Shown here: positions 8,058-17,151 of the stretch, in pieces | Position numbering within the stretch: position 1 is the stretch's first letter | Layout of the letters: each line of letters opens with the position of its first letter | Assembly (NCBI GenBank): GCA_025356695.1 | Contig: JANXSE010000446.1 | Coordinates: forward strand, 1-26,783 | From: Betaproteobacteria bacterium | Lineage (GTDB): Bacteria > Pseudomonadota > Gammaproteobacteria > Burkholderiales > SG8-41 | Length of the DNA: 26,783 bases | Reading direction: 5' to 3' | Translations under genes and position numbers: made by a program | The notes under the pieces: model-generated | Database searches by the model: none | What the model saw: only the letters and a program-made list of their open reading frames with translations | Told to the model about the DNA's origin: nothing

Positions 8058-8943
8058 GCACGAAGACGCAATCGTCGCTACCGCTGGTTTCCGGCCAGAT
8101 AAAAGGCAGGCGCGGATAGCAGGCTTCGATGCGGCGCCGGTGGTGCCCGATTTCAACCACCAGCGTGCCATCGGGTGTCAGATGGCGTGCCGCCTGCGCC
8201 AGAATGATATCGACCAGACTGAACCCGTCTTCGCCACCAGCAAGCGCCATTGCCGGCTCGCGCCGGTATTCGGGCGGCAACCTGCGCATGACGGCAGCCG
8301 CGACGTAGGGTGGATTGCTGATGATCAGGTCGTAACGCGTTTTGCCCAGCGCCTCGAACAAATCCGATTCCACCAGACGCAGGCGTTTGCCAAGGCGGAA
8401 GCGCGTAACGTTGCGGCGCGCCACTTCCAGCGCCGGTAGCGACAGATCAGCGGCATCGACACGTGCGCGCGGAAACATCTTCGCGAGCAGGATGGCGAGG
8501 CAGGCCGAACCGGTGCAGAGGTCGAGCGCTTTGTGCACCCCGGCCGGATCATTGATCCACGGTTCGAGTTGCGCGGAGAGCAATTCGGCAATGAAGGAAC
8601 GCGGCACGATGACGCGTTCGTCAACGTAAAAACGCAGCCCCTGCAGCCATGCTTCATGCGTGAGATAAGCGGCGGGCACGCGCTTTTCGATACGCGTGGC
8701 GACCAATGCCAGTGCGCGCCGATGGTCTGCCTCGGTCACACGTTTCTTCAGCGCACCAGGATCCAGTTTGGAAGGCGGCAATCCGATGGCATGCGCAACC
8801 AGAATGACGGCTTCCTCGCGCGCGTCGATGTTGCCGTGACCGTAGATCAGGCGCGCGCGCGCGAGTCTCCGTGTGGCTTGTGCCAGCAGGTCAGCAAGGG
8901 TGGCTGATGCAGGAGAACGGCGCGGGCGCGGCGGGGCGCTCAC
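7990..8943 (-). CDS. prmB: Ribosomal protein uL3 glutamine N5-methyltransferase
   Basis: SAM-dependent enzyme methylating a glutamine of ribosomal protein L3. 317 residues (E. coli PrmB 310). The SAM-binding motif DLCTGSACLA is at 141-150, an acidic loop VDAADLS at 162-168, and the glutamine-methyltransferase signature NPPY at 210-213. The N-terminal region, LIYGHGNIDAREEAVILVAHAIG, is the PrmB-type helical domain rather than PrmC. The start is GTG, whose GTGA overlaps the pilU stop by 4 nt. The 3' end overlaps convergent rluB by 68 nt. In related bacteria I expect dapE next to prmB; here pilU takes that place. HemK/PrmC is the alternative but fits less well. Confidence 0.93.
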   Translation of the reverse strand: MSAPPRPRRSPASATLADLLAQATRRLARARLIYGHGNIDAREEAVILVAHAIGLPPSKLDPGALKKRVTEADHRRALALVATRIEKRVPAAYLTHEAWLQGLRFYVDERVIVPRSFIAELLSAQLEPWINDPAGVHKALDLCTGSACLAILLAKMFPRARVDAADLSLPALEVARRNVTRFRLGKRLRLVESDLFEALGKTRYDLIISNPPYVAAAVMRRLPPEYRREPAMALAGGEDGFSLVDIILAQAARHLTPDGTLVVEIGHHRRRIEACYPRLPFIWPETSGSDDCVFVLRRADLVAPGALQRRPARRPAI

Positions 8944-10109
8944 ACCATGTCGAGGTTGAGTTTGATGCTGCTGAGGTCGTCTGCCGGCGCACTCGGCACG
9001 CCCGACTGGGAGGGCTCGTCGTTCTTGCCTGCGTCGGTGGGCGGTTTGCCGGCATTGCTGATCAGCCAGTGCAGGTTGGTCGCCGAATCCGCATTCGCCA
9101 GCGCATTTTCAATCGTGATCTGGCCGCTGCTGTAGAGCTGATAGAGCGATTGCTCAAAGGTCTGGCTGCCGGGTGCAAGGCTTTGCTCCATCGCGTCCTT
9201 GATATCGTTGATCTGGCCCTTTTTAATCAGCTCGGCAATATGCGCAGTGTTCTGCATGATTTCAATCGCCGGCAGGCGTCCGCCATCCTTGCTGCGCACC
9301 AGGCGCTGGGAGATCACGCAGCGCAGACTGATCGCCAGATCGGCAAACAGTGCGTCACGCGCCTCGCGCGGGAAAAAATTGATAATGCGGTTCAGCGCGT
9401 GATAACTGTTATTGGCGTGCAGCGTCGACATGCACAAATGGCCGGTCTGCGCGAACAGCAGCGCGCTTTGCAGCGTCGGCTTGTCGCGGATTTCGCCGAT
9501 CATCAGCAGGTCGGGCGCTTCGCGCATGGCGCTGATCAGGGCGTCGTCGTAGGAAAGGGTGTCCATGCCGACTTCACGCTGATTGACGATCGATTTCTTG
9601 TGCTTGTAGGAGAACTCCATCGGGTCTTCAATCGTCAGGATGTGCCCGGTCCTGGTCGCATTGCGATAATCGATCATTGCGGCCATCGAGGACGATTTGC
9701 CCGACCCGGTGGAGCCGACGATGATGATCATGCCGAGCTTTTCCATCACGATCTCTTTGAGCACCGATGGCAGTTTCAATTGCTCGATCGTCGGAATGTC
9801 GGGCTTGATAAAGCGGATCACCATCGCGACGGCGCCGCGCTGACGGAAGATATTGACGCGGAAGCTGCCGAGTTCGGCGCGGCCGACCGCAAAATTCATC
9901 TCCAGCTTTTCTTCGAACTCCTTGATCTGCGCTTCAGACATCAGTTCGTAGCAGACCTTCTTGCAGGTCGGGCCGTCGAGAACTTGCGGATTGACCGGCA
10001 TGACGACGCCGTTGATCTTGATCTGAATCGGCGCGCCGACCGTAAAGAACATGTCCGACGCCTGTTTGTCAGACATCAGTTTGAACAACGGATCGACGAA
10101 CATGGCCAT
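8940..10109 (-). CDS. pilU: Type IV pilus retraction ATPase PilU (PilT paralogue)
   Basis: Cytoplasmic hexameric ATPase of the PilT/GspE family that assists PilT in retracting type IV pili (twitching, DNA uptake). 389 residues. A PAS-like N-terminal domain covers about 1-100. The Walker A motif GSTGSGKS is at 132-139, an Asp box TIEDPMEFSYKHKKS at about 159-173, Walker B LLMIGEIRD at 201-209, and a His box TGHLCMSTLHANN at 222-234. The PilT-typical AIRNLIREGK motif is replaced by HIAELIKKGQ, which fits PilU. The C-terminal 40 residues are a disordered-looking extension ending DDLSSIKLNLDMV. It is preceded by only 4 nt by the 264-aa unknown gene and overlaps prmB. pilT is not in the window. 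Confidence 0.93.
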   Translation of the reverse strand: MAMFVDPLFKLMSDKQASDMFFTVGAPIQIKINGVVMPVNPQVLDGPTCKKVCYELMSEAQIKEFEEKLEMNFAVGRAELGSFRVNIFRQRGAVAMVIRFIKPDIPTIEQLKLPSVLKEIVMEKLGMIIIVGSTGSGKSSSMAAMIDYRNATRTGHILTIEDPMEFSYKHKKSIVNQREVGMDTLSYDDALISAMREAPDLLMIGEIRDKPTLQSALLFAQTGHLCMSTLHANNSYHALNRIINFFPREARDALFADLAISLRCVISQRLVRSKDGGRLPAIEIMQNTAHIAELIKKGQINDIKDAMEQSLAPGSQTFEQSLYQLYSSGQITIENALANADSATNLHWLISNAGKPPTDAGKNDEPSQSGVPSAPADDLSSIKLNLDMV

Positions 10110-10113
10110 AACG

Positions 10114-10908
10114 TCAGCGCTTCAGGATGGACTTGATGCTGCCGAGAAAACTCTTGGTCGGATCGCTGATGTCTTCCGTCGGGGCTTGCGGCGGTGACGG
10201 CTGGCGCATTTCGGACTCGGCAACCGGGCGCGGCGCGGTGGCGCGCATTGATTCCTGGTGGCGGCCCAGCGCGCGGAAATTGTTGGGCTTGGCGATGATC
10301 ACCTTGCCGAGTTCCTCCAGCACTTCCTTGTTGAACTCTTCAAGGTCATAAATGTTGGTGAATTCGCCGAACTTTTCGAGGTTCTTGCAGGTGATCTTGA
10401 TACGACCGTTTTCCAGGTCGCCGACCATCGTCACCATGACCGGGACTTCGCAGTTCATCGTGAAAATGCCACGCTCGACGTAACCGCGCTCGTTGCGGAT
10501 TTCCTTGAGGTCGAACTTCAGGTTGTTGGTCCACAGGTGCTCGCGTAGCCGCTGCACAACCGGGTCGGTCTGTTTTTCGATCGTGAGTTTCTGGTCCGAG
10601 GCGCAGCGGAAACGCAGGATGATGGCCTCGATGTAGTCCTTGTGATCCAGCGTCAGGCGGCGACCGTTCACGTTGTAGTCGGACTGATGCAGATCATCCA
10701 TGCGGGTGGCGCCGCCCTCGAGATAATAGACGCGGATGATCGACGGCTTGATCACATTGAGGGAATTAAACAGCTCGACCCAATAGTGCAGAGCGTCTTT
10801 CAGCTTGGCGTGCGCGAGCAGCAGGTTCTGGTTGATTTCTTCCTGAGAAACCTGCTCCTTCTGCCGGAGGGTGTCGGCCTGCTGTTTTAAATCGTCGAGT
10901 AAGCCCAT
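10114..10908 (-). CDS. Uncharacterised protein encoded directly upstream of pilU
   Basis: 264 residues; I do not recognise a family. Residues 1-40 look helical and charged (MGLLDDLKQQADTLRQKEQ). Residues about 50-210 form an alternating alpha/beta domain with strands such as IIRVYYLEGG, IILRFRC, VPVMVTMVGD and GRIKITC, and a helix FNKEVLEELGKVII. Residues 215-250 are Pro/Arg/Gln-rich and probably disordered. The tail SFLGSIKSILKR is an amphipathic basic helix that could touch a membrane or a partner. There is no signal peptide and no transmembrane segment. It ends 4 nt before pilU, so coupled translation is likely. An AGGAG lies 12 nt before the ATG, a long spacing. A role in pilus retraction or its regulation is inferred only from position. 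Confidence 0.9.
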   Translation of the reverse strand: MGLLDDLKQQADTLRQKEQVSQEEINQNLLLAHAKLKDALHYWVELFNSLNVIKPSIIRVYYLEGGATRMDDLHQSDYNVNGRRLTLDHKDYIEAIILRFRCASDQKLTIEKQTDPVVQRLREHLWTNNLKFDLKEIRNERGYVERGIFTMNCEVPVMVTMVGDLENGRIKITCKNLEKFGEFTNIYDLEEFNKEVLEELGKVIIAKPNNFRALGRHQESMRATAPRPVAESEMRQPSPPQAPTEDISDPTKSFLGSIKSILKR

Positions 10909-10940
10909 CGCCGCTGGTAACTCCTGTCAAATCAAAGGCT

Positions 10941-10969
10941 ATTGTGCCGTCTTTTAGTTAAATTTGAAA
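10941..10969 (-). promoter_or_regulatory. Possible promoter of the unknown gene-pilU-prmB operon
   Basis: In the 100-nt gap after dapD the minus strand has CACAAT (10941-10946) with a weak TTTCAA (10964-10969) at 17-nt spacing, about 32 nt before the start codon. The -10 is fair and the -35 weak. The gap contains no clear terminator for dapD. Confidence 0.35.
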
Positions 10970-11008
10970 GCCTGTGGCGGATTGATGCGGTTCCGCAGCC
11001 GCAGCGCG

Positions 11009-11830
11009 CTAATCGCTGCGCAGGAGATCGTTAATACTGGTTTTCGCACGCGTTTTTGCGTCGACGCGTTTGACGATAACGGCGCAATAGAGCTGGCATT
11101 TTCCGTCGCCCGAGGGCAAAGAACCCGAAACCACCACCGACCCCGCAGGAACACGTCCGTAAATGACCTCACCGCTGGCGCGGTCGTAGATCTTGGTGCT
11201 TTGGCCGATGAACACGCCCATCGAGATGACGGAACCTTCTTCGACGATAACGCCCTCAACGATTTCCGAGCGCGCACCGATAAAGCAGTTGTCTTCGATG
11301 ATCGTCGGGTTGGCCTGCAGCGGCTCAAGCACACCACCGATGCCGACGCCGCCGGAGAGGTGGACATTCTTGCCGATCTGCGCGCACGAACCGACGGTGG
11401 CCCAGGTGTCGACCATGGTGCCTTCGTCGACGTAGGCGCCGATGTTGACGTAGGAGGGCATGAGGATCGCGTTCTTGCCGATAAACACACCGCGCCGCAC
11501 CATCGCCGGCGGCACCACGCGGAACCCGCCGCGCGTGAAATCGTCTTTGGAATATTTGGCAAACTTGCCCGGCACCTTGTCGAAATACTGCGTGGCGGCG
11601 CCGGCCAGCGGTACATTGTCTTCAATACGGAAGGACAACAGCACCGCCTGCTTGATCCACTGATGGACAGTCCACGCGCCGTTGATCTTTTCCGCCACGC
11701 GCAGTTTTCCGCAATCGAGGCCGTCGATCACTTCCTTGACCGCAGCACCGATGCGCGCCGGCGTGGTGCCTGGTGCAAGTTCCGCGCGTTTTTCCCAGGC
11801 TTGTTCGATGGTGGTTTGGAGTTCGCTCAT
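11009..11830 (-). CDS. dapD: 2,3,4,5-tetrahydropyridine-2,6-dicarboxylate N-succinyltransferase
   Basis: Succinylates tetrahydrodipicolinate in the succinylase branch of lysine and meso-diaminopimelate synthesis. 273 residues (E. coli 274). An N-terminal helical domain is followed by a left-handed beta-helix of hexapeptide repeats at about 105-240, e.g. [40 protein letters not shown] and [20 protein letters not shown]. It starts 21 nt after the dapC stop, so dapC-dapD form a unit supplying consecutive steps of the pathway. dapE, the desuccinylase that completes the branch, is not in the window. Confidence 0.97.
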   Translation of the reverse strand: MSELQTTIEQAWEKRAELAPGTTPARIGAAVKEVIDGLDCGKLRVAEKINGAWTVHQWIKQAVLLSFRIEDNVPLAGAATQYFDKVPGKFAKYSKDDFTRGGFRVVPPAMVRRGVFIGKNAILMPSYVNIGAYVDEGTMVDTWATVGSCAQIGKNVHLSGGVGIGGVLEPLQANPTIIEDNCFIGARSEIVEGVIVEEGSVISMGVFIGQSTKIYDRASGEVIYGRVPAGSVVVSGSLPSGDGKCQLYCAVIVKRVDAKTRAKTSINDLLRSD

Positions 11831-11851
11831 GATGAAGGGTCCGTTGAGTGG

Positions 11852-13045
11852 TCAGTTGCGAGTAATAAAATCGGCAATACGTTGTGCCGCCTCAGTGCAT
11901 TCGGCTGTCGAGGCGACCAGGGCGACACGCACGAAGTTACGGCCGGGGTTAGTGCCGCGTGCCGTGCGTGCGAGATAGCTGCCCGGCAGCACGGTGACGT
12001 TGAACTGTTCGTACAACTCGCGCGTGAACACGGTGTCGTCGCGCCGCGCATCGATCCAGAGGTAAAAGCCGGCGTCCGGCATTTGCACGCCGGGCGTATT
12101 GCCGAGGATCTTCATGGCGGCTTCGAATTTGTCGCGGTAGAGGCGGCGGTTTTCGACCACGTGAGTTTCGTCGCGCCACGCCGTGATACTGGCGGCATGG
12201 ATGGGCGGACTCATGGCGCAGCCTTGATAGGTGCGGTAGAGCAGGTATTTTTTCAGAATCTGCGCGTCGCCGGCGACAAAGCCGGAGCGCATGCCGGGGC
12301 AGTTGGAACGCTTCGACAGGCTGGAGAACACAACCAGCCGAGGATAGCCGGTGCGCCCGAAATGTTGTGCCGCCTGCAATGCGCCGATAGGCGGATTTTT
12401 TTCGTCGAAATAGATTTCCGAATAACATTCGTCGGAAGCAATGACAAACCCGTAGCGGTCGGATAGATCGAACAGCGCCTTCCAATCGTTCATGTCCATC
12501 ACACGGCCGGTCGGATTGCCGGGCGAACAGACGTAAATCAGCTGGGTGCGGCGCCAGACCTCGTCCGGCAATTGCGCGTAATCGGCAGAAAAATTGTTCG
12601 CCGGCAGATTGTGCAGGAACTGCGCCTCGGCACCGGCCAGCAGCGCCGCGCCTTCGTAGATCTGGTAGAACGGATTCGGCACGACCACCGCGGGCTGCGG
12701 CTTGCTGCGGTCGACGATGGTGTGCGCAAAAGCGTAGAGCGCCTCACGGCTGCCGTTGACCGGGATGATCTCGGTTTGCGCGCTGATTTCCTTGAGGCCG
12801 TAACGTTGTTTGAGCCAGTCGGCAATAGCGATGCGCAGGCCTTCGGCACCCAGCGTCGTCGGATAAACAGCCAAGCCGTCGAGGTTGTCGGTGATCGCCT
12901 GACGAATAAACTGCGGCGTCGGGTGCTTGGGTTCGCCGATGTAGAGGCTGACGGGTTTGAGTTGCGGGTTTGGCTTGGCGCCGTCCAGCAGCGCGTTCAG
13001 CTTCTGAAACGGGTAACTCTGCAGCCGGTCGAGATCTGGATTCAT
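11852..13045 (-). CDS. dapC: Succinyldiaminopimelate transaminase
   Basis: PLP-dependent class I/II aminotransferase that converts N-succinyl-2-amino-6-ketopimelate to N-succinyl-LL-diaminopimelate. 397 residues. Visible motifs are VNGSREALYAF (96-106), SPGNPTG (174-180), ASDECYSEIYFDE (203-215) and the PLP-lysine site SSLSKRSNCPGMRSGF with Lys245. The start at MNPDLDRLQSYPFQKLN matches the family N-terminus; a longer in-frame extension of 64 residues is rejected because it would cross the promoter and run into queF. Immediate coupling to dapD makes DapC the best choice over generic aspartate aminotransferases of the same fold. Confidence 0.94.
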   Translation of the reverse strand: MNPDLDRLQSYPFQKLNALLDGAKPNPQLKPVSLYIGEPKHPTPQFIRQAITDNLDGLAVYPTTLGAEGLRIAIADWLKQRYGLKEISAQTEIIPVNGSREALYAFAHTIVDRSKPQPAVVVPNPFYQIYEGAALLAGAEAQFLHNLPANNFSADYAQLPDEVWRRTQLIYVCSPGNPTGRVMDMNDWKALFDLSDRYGFVIASDECYSEIYFDEKNPPIGALQAAQHFGRTGYPRLVVFSSLSKRSNCPGMRSGFVAGDAQILKKYLLYRTYQGCAMSPPIHAASITAWRDETHVVENRRLYRDKFEAAMKILGNTPGVQMPDAGFYLWIDARRDDTVFTRELYEQFNVTVLPGSYLARTARGTNPGRNFVRVALVASTAECTEAAQRIADFITRN

Positions 13046-13067
13046 GCGCGCTTCGGGCAAAGCGTTA

Positions 13068-13073
13068 ATTATA
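13068..13073 (-). promoter_or_regulatory. Likely -10 box of dapC
   Basis: A perfect TATAAT on the minus strand, 22 nt before the dapC start codon. A recognisable -35 is missing (TGTAAA at 17-nt spacing). It lies in the 79-nt gap downstream of queF, so dapCD can be expressed independently of queF. Confidence 0.5.
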
Positions 13074-13124
13074 CGGGGGTTGCGGCGGCCTTTACAGCCA
13101 ATGCATGACGGCGTAGCCGCGACG

Positions 13125-13541
13125 TTACCGGATGCTTGCCTGACCCGGCATGGCGTCAAGATCAACTTTTTCCAGTAAGCGCCAGCCGCGCTTGCGGGTC
13201 TCGGCGACCACGGTCGTAAAGATGCCGCCGCGCACATAAAACCGCGCGGTCAGCCGCATGAAGCGGGGCCGCGTTGCGGCGGCCAGATCGTCGAGTATTT
13301 GGTTGGTGACGGCTTCGTGAAACGCGCCTTCGTTGCGGAATGACCAGACATAGAGCTTGAGACTTTTCAGCTCGACGCATTTGCGATCCGGCACGTAATC
13401 CAGATAGAGCGTGGCGAAATCCGGCTGCCCGGTCTTCGGACACAGGCAGGTAAACTCCGGTATTTCCATGCGAATCCGATAGTCGCGTTGCGGCTGCGGA
13501 TTGGGGAAGGTGTCAAGGGTTTTTTTGGGCTTGCTGGGCAT
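13125..13541 (-). CDS. queF: NADPH-dependent 7-cyano-7-deazaguanine reductase (preQ0 reductase, unimodular type)
   Basis: Reduces the nitrile of preQ0 to preQ1 in queuosine tRNA modification. 138 residues, a single tunnelling-fold domain as in the short (B. subtilis-like) type. The signature [15 protein letters not shown] holds Cys34 (thioimide nucleophile) and Asp41 (proton donor), and [18 protein letters not shown] holds the His/Glu pair used in substrate binding. The residue before KSLKLY is Leu where I remember Ser in most members. The start at [21 protein letters not shown] matches the family N-terminus although no clear ribosome binding site precedes it. It is divergent from smc and no other queuosine gene is near. 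Confidence 0.95.
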   Translation of the reverse strand: MPSKPKKTLDTFPNPQPQRDYRIRMEIPEFTCLCPKTGQPDFATLYLDYVPDRKCVELKSLKLYVWSFRNEGAFHEAVTNQILDDLAAATRPRFMRLTARFYVRGGIFTTVVAETRKRGWRLLEKVDLDAMPGQASIR

Positions 13542-13563
13542 TAGGGCAGTCGAGACAATTCAG

Positions 13564-13592
13564 TTAAAATGGCCGGCGAAATTTGTTGTGAA
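13564..13592 (-). promoter_or_regulatory. Probable promoter of queF
   Basis: On the minus strand TTCACA (13587-13592, one base from TTGACA) and TTTTAA (13564-13569) are spaced by 17 nt, with a predicted start about 16 nt before the queF ATG. Its -35 box overlaps the -35 of the smc promoter on the other strand. Confidence 0.45.
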
Positions 13593-13610
13593 TTCGCTTT
13601 TGATTATAAC
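13583..13610 (+). promoter_or_regulatory. Probable promoter of the smc operon
   Basis: TTGTTG (13583-13588) and TATAAC (13605-13610) are spaced by 16 nt, leaving a leader of only about 12 nt (with GAAG as a weak ribosome binding site) before the TTG start of smc. The 87-nt queF-smc gap carries both divergent promoters. Confidence 0.5.
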
Positions 13611-13628
13611 TCTGCATAGAAGAAAAAA

Positions 13629-16600
13629 TTGCGTCTAACTGAAATCAAATTGGCCGGATTCAAGTCGTTCGTCGATCCGACGCATATTCCCGTTCCCGGA
13701 CAACTCGTCGGCATCGTGGGCCCCAATGGTTGCGGCAAGTCCAACATCATCGATGCGGTGCGCTGGGTGCTCGGCGAATCGTCGGCAAAACACCTGCGCG
13801 GCGAAACCATGCAGGATGTACTGTTCAACGGCTCGGGCAACCGCCAGCCGGTCAATCGCGCCAGTGTCGAGCTTATATTCGACAACAGCCTAGGCAAGGC
13901 GGGCGGCCAATGGGCCACCTATGCGGAAATCTCGGTCAAACGCCTGCTCGAGCGCGACGGTGACTCGTCCTATTACATCAACAACATTCACGTCCGTCGG
14001 CGCGATATCGCCGATATTTTTCTCGGCACCGGCGTCGGCGCCCGCGCCTACGCGATCATCGAACAGGGCATGATTTCCCGGATCATCGAGGCTAAGCCCG
14101 AAGAACTCCGCGTATTCCTCGAAGAAGCCGCCGGCGTTTCCAAGTATCGTGAACGGCGCAAGGAAACCGAGGCGCGTCTGGCCGACACCCGCGAGAACCT
14201 GCTCCGCGTGGACGACATCCGCACCGAACTCGACAAGCAGCTCGAACACCTGAGTGCGCAGGCCGAGGTGGCAAGCCGTTATCACACTCTGCAGGACGAG
14301 CTGCGCTTCTCGCAGAACCTGTTATGGCTGCGCAAAAAGCGCGATGCGAGTGCGACGCGCGAGCGTTGCGTCCGCGACATCGAAAAACTGGGCGTCGAAC
14401 TCGAAGCGCAGACCGCACTGCTGCGCGAAACCGAAAGCGCGCTTGAAGAACTGCGCCAGCGCCACCACGCCGCCGGTGATGCCGTCCATGACGCGCAGGG
14501 CCAGCTCTACGAAACCAATGCCGAATTCGCGCGCGTTGAGCAGCAGATCCAGCATGTCCGTGAAAACCGCCATCGCGTCGAAGCGCGTTTGGCTGATTTG
14601 CGCAACCAGTTGCAGCAGGGCGAGTCGCAATTGCAGTCCCAGCAGGCGAGCCTCGACGAGTGGCGGCTCGAAGAAGGGCGCGCGCAGCAAGCCGCCGAAG
14701 CGGGCCGCCTGGCGCACGCCGCCGAAAGCGAACGTCTGCCGGTCGCCGAGCAGGCTTTCCGCGATGCGCTCGCCGGCCGCGATGCGCTGCAACAGACGAC
14801 CTCGGACAACGCGCAGGAACTGCAACTCGAGCAAACCCGCTGCGAACATGCTCTGAAGATTCTGGCGCAACTGGCCCAGCGCGAACAACGTCTGCGCGAG
14901 GAAAAAACCGCGTTGCCGCCGCCGGATGATGTCGAATTCCAGCGGTTGAGCGCGGCACACGAAGAACTCGAGGCGCGCCAGCATGATCAGCGTGCCAATC
15001 TTGAAACGCAGGAAGCGCGTGTACCCGAACTCGACGCGGCGCTACGTGAATGCGCAGCCGCCGTTGAAACGGCAGCGCAGCAGGTCGCCTCACTTGAGGC
15101 GCGTGTCAGTGCCCTGCGCCAGATCCAGGATCGCATCGGTCGCAGCGAAGGCATGGATGGCTGGCTGACTTCGCACCAACTCGATTCGTCGCGCCGCTTG
15201 TGGCAGGACGTCGAAATCGAGGCCGGTTGGGAAGATGCGCTGGAAGCCGTGTTGCGCGAACGCCTCAACGGTATTTCTCTCGGTAATCTGGAAGATGCCG
15301 CGCGCTGGGTCGGCGAACTGCCGCCGGGCAAGATGACTGTCTATGCAGGCGACGGTGCCGCCGACGTGGCGCCGGTCGCGCTGGGCGATCTGCGTCCGCT
15401 TGCGTCATACGTGCGCGGTAAAAATTCCGCCGCCACCGCTGCCCTGCACGACTGGCTGCACCAGGTCTACGTGGTAGTAGATCGTCACGCCGGCCTGGCC
15501 CAACGGCACCAGTTGCCGGCAGGGGCGCTGCTCGTTTCCGCCGACGGCCATGTGTTCACGCGTCATAGCGTCAGCTTCCATGCGCCGGATTCGGATTTGC
15601 ACGGTGTGTTGTCGCGCGAACGCGAACTCAAAGAACTGGGCGGGCAACTCTCGGCGCGACAGGAAGAACTCGCCGTGCAGCGCGCACGCAATGCCGCAGC
15701 CGATGCGGCTTTCGAGGAACATCAGGCGATGCTGGCGACATTGCGCCTGGAACTCGATCAAACGCGCCGGCAATCGCACGAAGCGGAACTTGAAATCACG
15801 CGTTTTTCCGAGCAGGCACAGCGCATCACGCAACGCGGCGAGCAAATCACCAAGGAACTCGCCGAGATCGACGCGCAGACCGGGCAGGAACGCGCACAGC
15901 ATGATTCTGCGCAGACCAACGCCATGCAGCGCGACAAACAGCGCATCGAATTACAGGCACAGCTGGCCGCCGCGCTGGCCGCATATGCGGAGGCCGATGC
16001 GGCACTGGAGCGCCAGCGCCAGGCCATTTCGCAGGCCGACCGCAATGCGCAGGAAGCAGCGTTCCATTTAAAAACCTGCAGTAACAAAATCGGCGAAGTC
16101 GACAACGCAATGCGCCTTGTGCGCGAAAACGTCGCTGCAGTGCAGGCCGGCATTTCCAAAGACGAAGCGGAACTGCTCGATCTCGACGAAACGCCGCTCA
16201 CCACCGAACTCGACCGCGTGCTGCAAATCCGTACGGAAAGAGAACATGCGGTGGCGGCGGCGCGCGATGCGCTCGAAGCCGCGGAAACCGCATTGCGCCA
16301 GACCGAGCAAGACCGGCTGATGATCGAGCAGGGCCTCGACCCGATCCGCGAGCGCATCAATGACGCCAAACTCAAGGAGCAGGAGGCCCGTCTCACTGAA
16401 GAACAGTACTCGCAGCAATTGTTCGAGGTCAGTGCCAACGAGACGGAACTCGAGCCACATCTGGAAAAAGGCAAGCGTTCGGGCGCATTGCAGGCCGATA
16501 TCACGCGCCTCTCCAATGAGATTGCGACCCTGGGTGCGGTCAACCTGGCGGCGCTAGACGAACTCGATACCTCACAGCAGCGCAAGGAATACCTCGACTC

Positions 16601-17147
16601 GCAATCGCTCGACCTGAACACCGCACTGTCCACGCTGGAAGACGCGATTCACCGCATCGACCGAGAGACGCGCGAACGCCTGCAGCACACCTTCGACGTC
16701 GTCAACGGCCATTTCGGCGAATTGTTCCCGACGCTGTTCGGTGGCGGGCAGGCGCGTCTGGTGTTGAGCGGCGAGGAAATTCTCGATGCGGGTGTGCAGG
16801 TCATCGCGCAGCCGCCGGGCAAGAAGAACAGCTCGATCCATCTGCTCTCCGGCGGTGAAAAGGCGCTGACCGCTTTGTCGCTGGTATTCGCCATGTTCCA
16901 GCTCAATCCCGCGCCGTTCTGCCTGCTCGACGAGGTGGACGCCCCGCTCGACGACAGCAATACGGAACGCTTCTGCAAGCTGGTGCAGAAAATGTCGGTA
17001 AACTCACAGTTCATGTTCATCAGCCACAACAAGATCACGATGGAAATGGCCAATCAACTGATCGGTATCACCATGCAGGAGGCCGGTGTCTCGCGGGTGG
17101 TCGCGGTAGACATCGAAGAGGCCATGAAACTCGCCGAAGTTGCCTGA
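13629..17147 (+). CDS. smc: Chromosome segregation protein SMC
   Basis: Structural maintenance of chromosomes ATPase that loops and organises DNA with ScpAB. 1172 residues, standard length. The N-terminal head carries the Walker A motif GPNGCGKS at 31-38. A long Glu/Gln/Ala/Arg-rich coiled coil follows, then a hinge at about 505-655 (from DGWLTSHQL to SFHAPDSDLHGVLS), a returning coiled coil, and the C-terminal head with signature LSGGEKALTALSLVFAM (about 1073) and Walker B FCLLDEVDAPLDD (about 1097-1109). The start is TTG, fixed by the conserved MRLTEIKLAGFKSFVDPT. It heads a dense operon and is followed after 4 nt by zipA. scpA and scpB are not in this window. Confidence 0.98.
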   Translation: MRLTEIKLAGFKSFVDPTHIPVPGQLVGIVGPNGCGKSNIIDAVRWVLGESSAKHLRGETMQDVLFNGSGNRQPVNRASVELIFDNSLGKAGGQWATYAEISVKRLLERDGDSSYYINNIHVRRRDIADIFLGTGVGARAYAIIEQGMISRIIEAKPEELRVFLEEAAGVSKYRERRKETEARLADTRENLLRVDDIRTELDKQLEHLSAQAEVASRYHTLQDELRFSQNLLWLRKKRDASATRERCVRDIEKLGVELEAQTALLRETESALEELRQRHHAAGDAVHDAQGQLYETNAEFARVEQQIQHVRENRHRVEARLADLRNQLQQGESQLQSQQASLDEWRLEEGRAQQAAEAGRLAHAAESERLPVAEQAFRDALAGRDALQQTTSDNAQELQLEQTRCEHALKILAQLAQREQRLREEKTALPPPDDVEFQRLSAAHEELEARQHDQRANLETQEARVPELDAALRECAAAVETAAQQVASLEARVSALRQIQDRIGRSEGMDGWLTSHQLDSSRRLWQDVEIEAGWEDALEAVLRERLNGISLGNLEDAARWVGELPPGKMTVYAGDGAADVAPVALGDLRPLASYVRGKNSAATAALHDWLHQVYVVVDRHAGLAQRHQLPAGALLVSADGHVFTRHSVSFHAPDSDLHGVLSRERELKELGGQLSARQEELAVQRARNAAADAAFEEHQAMLATLRLELDQTRRQSHEAELEITRFSEQAQRITQRGEQITKELAEIDAQTGQERAQHDSAQTNAMQRDKQRIELQAQLAAALAAYAEADAALERQRQAISQADRNAQEAAFHLKTCSNKIGEVDNAMRLVRENVAAVQAGISKDEAELLDLDETPLTTELDRVLQIRTEREHAVAAARDALEAAETALRQTEQDRLMIEQGLDPIRERINDAKLKEQEARLTEEQYSQQLFEVSANETELEPHLEKGKRSGALQADITRLSNEIATLGAVNLAALDELDTSQQRKEYLDSQSLDLNTALSTLEDAIHRIDRETRERLQHTFDVVNGHFGELFPTLFGGGQARLVLSGEEILDAGVQVIAQPPGKKNSSIHLLSGGEKALTALSLVFAMFQLNPAPFCLLDEVDAPLDDSNTERFCKLVQKMSVNSQFMFISHNKITMEMANQLIGITMQEAGVSRVVAVDIEEAMKLAEVA

Positions 17148-17151
17148 GTTC

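Noticed and set aside
10964..12466. Open frame of 500 codons opposite dapD and dapC
   Set aside because: It runs across two confirmed genes on the other strand without recognisable motifs; a codon-bias shadow.
14254..16633. Several open frames within smc on both strands, some Arg/Ser-rich
   Set aside because: They are frame shadows of the repetitive coiled-coil codons of smc; the smc frame itself is continuous and complete.
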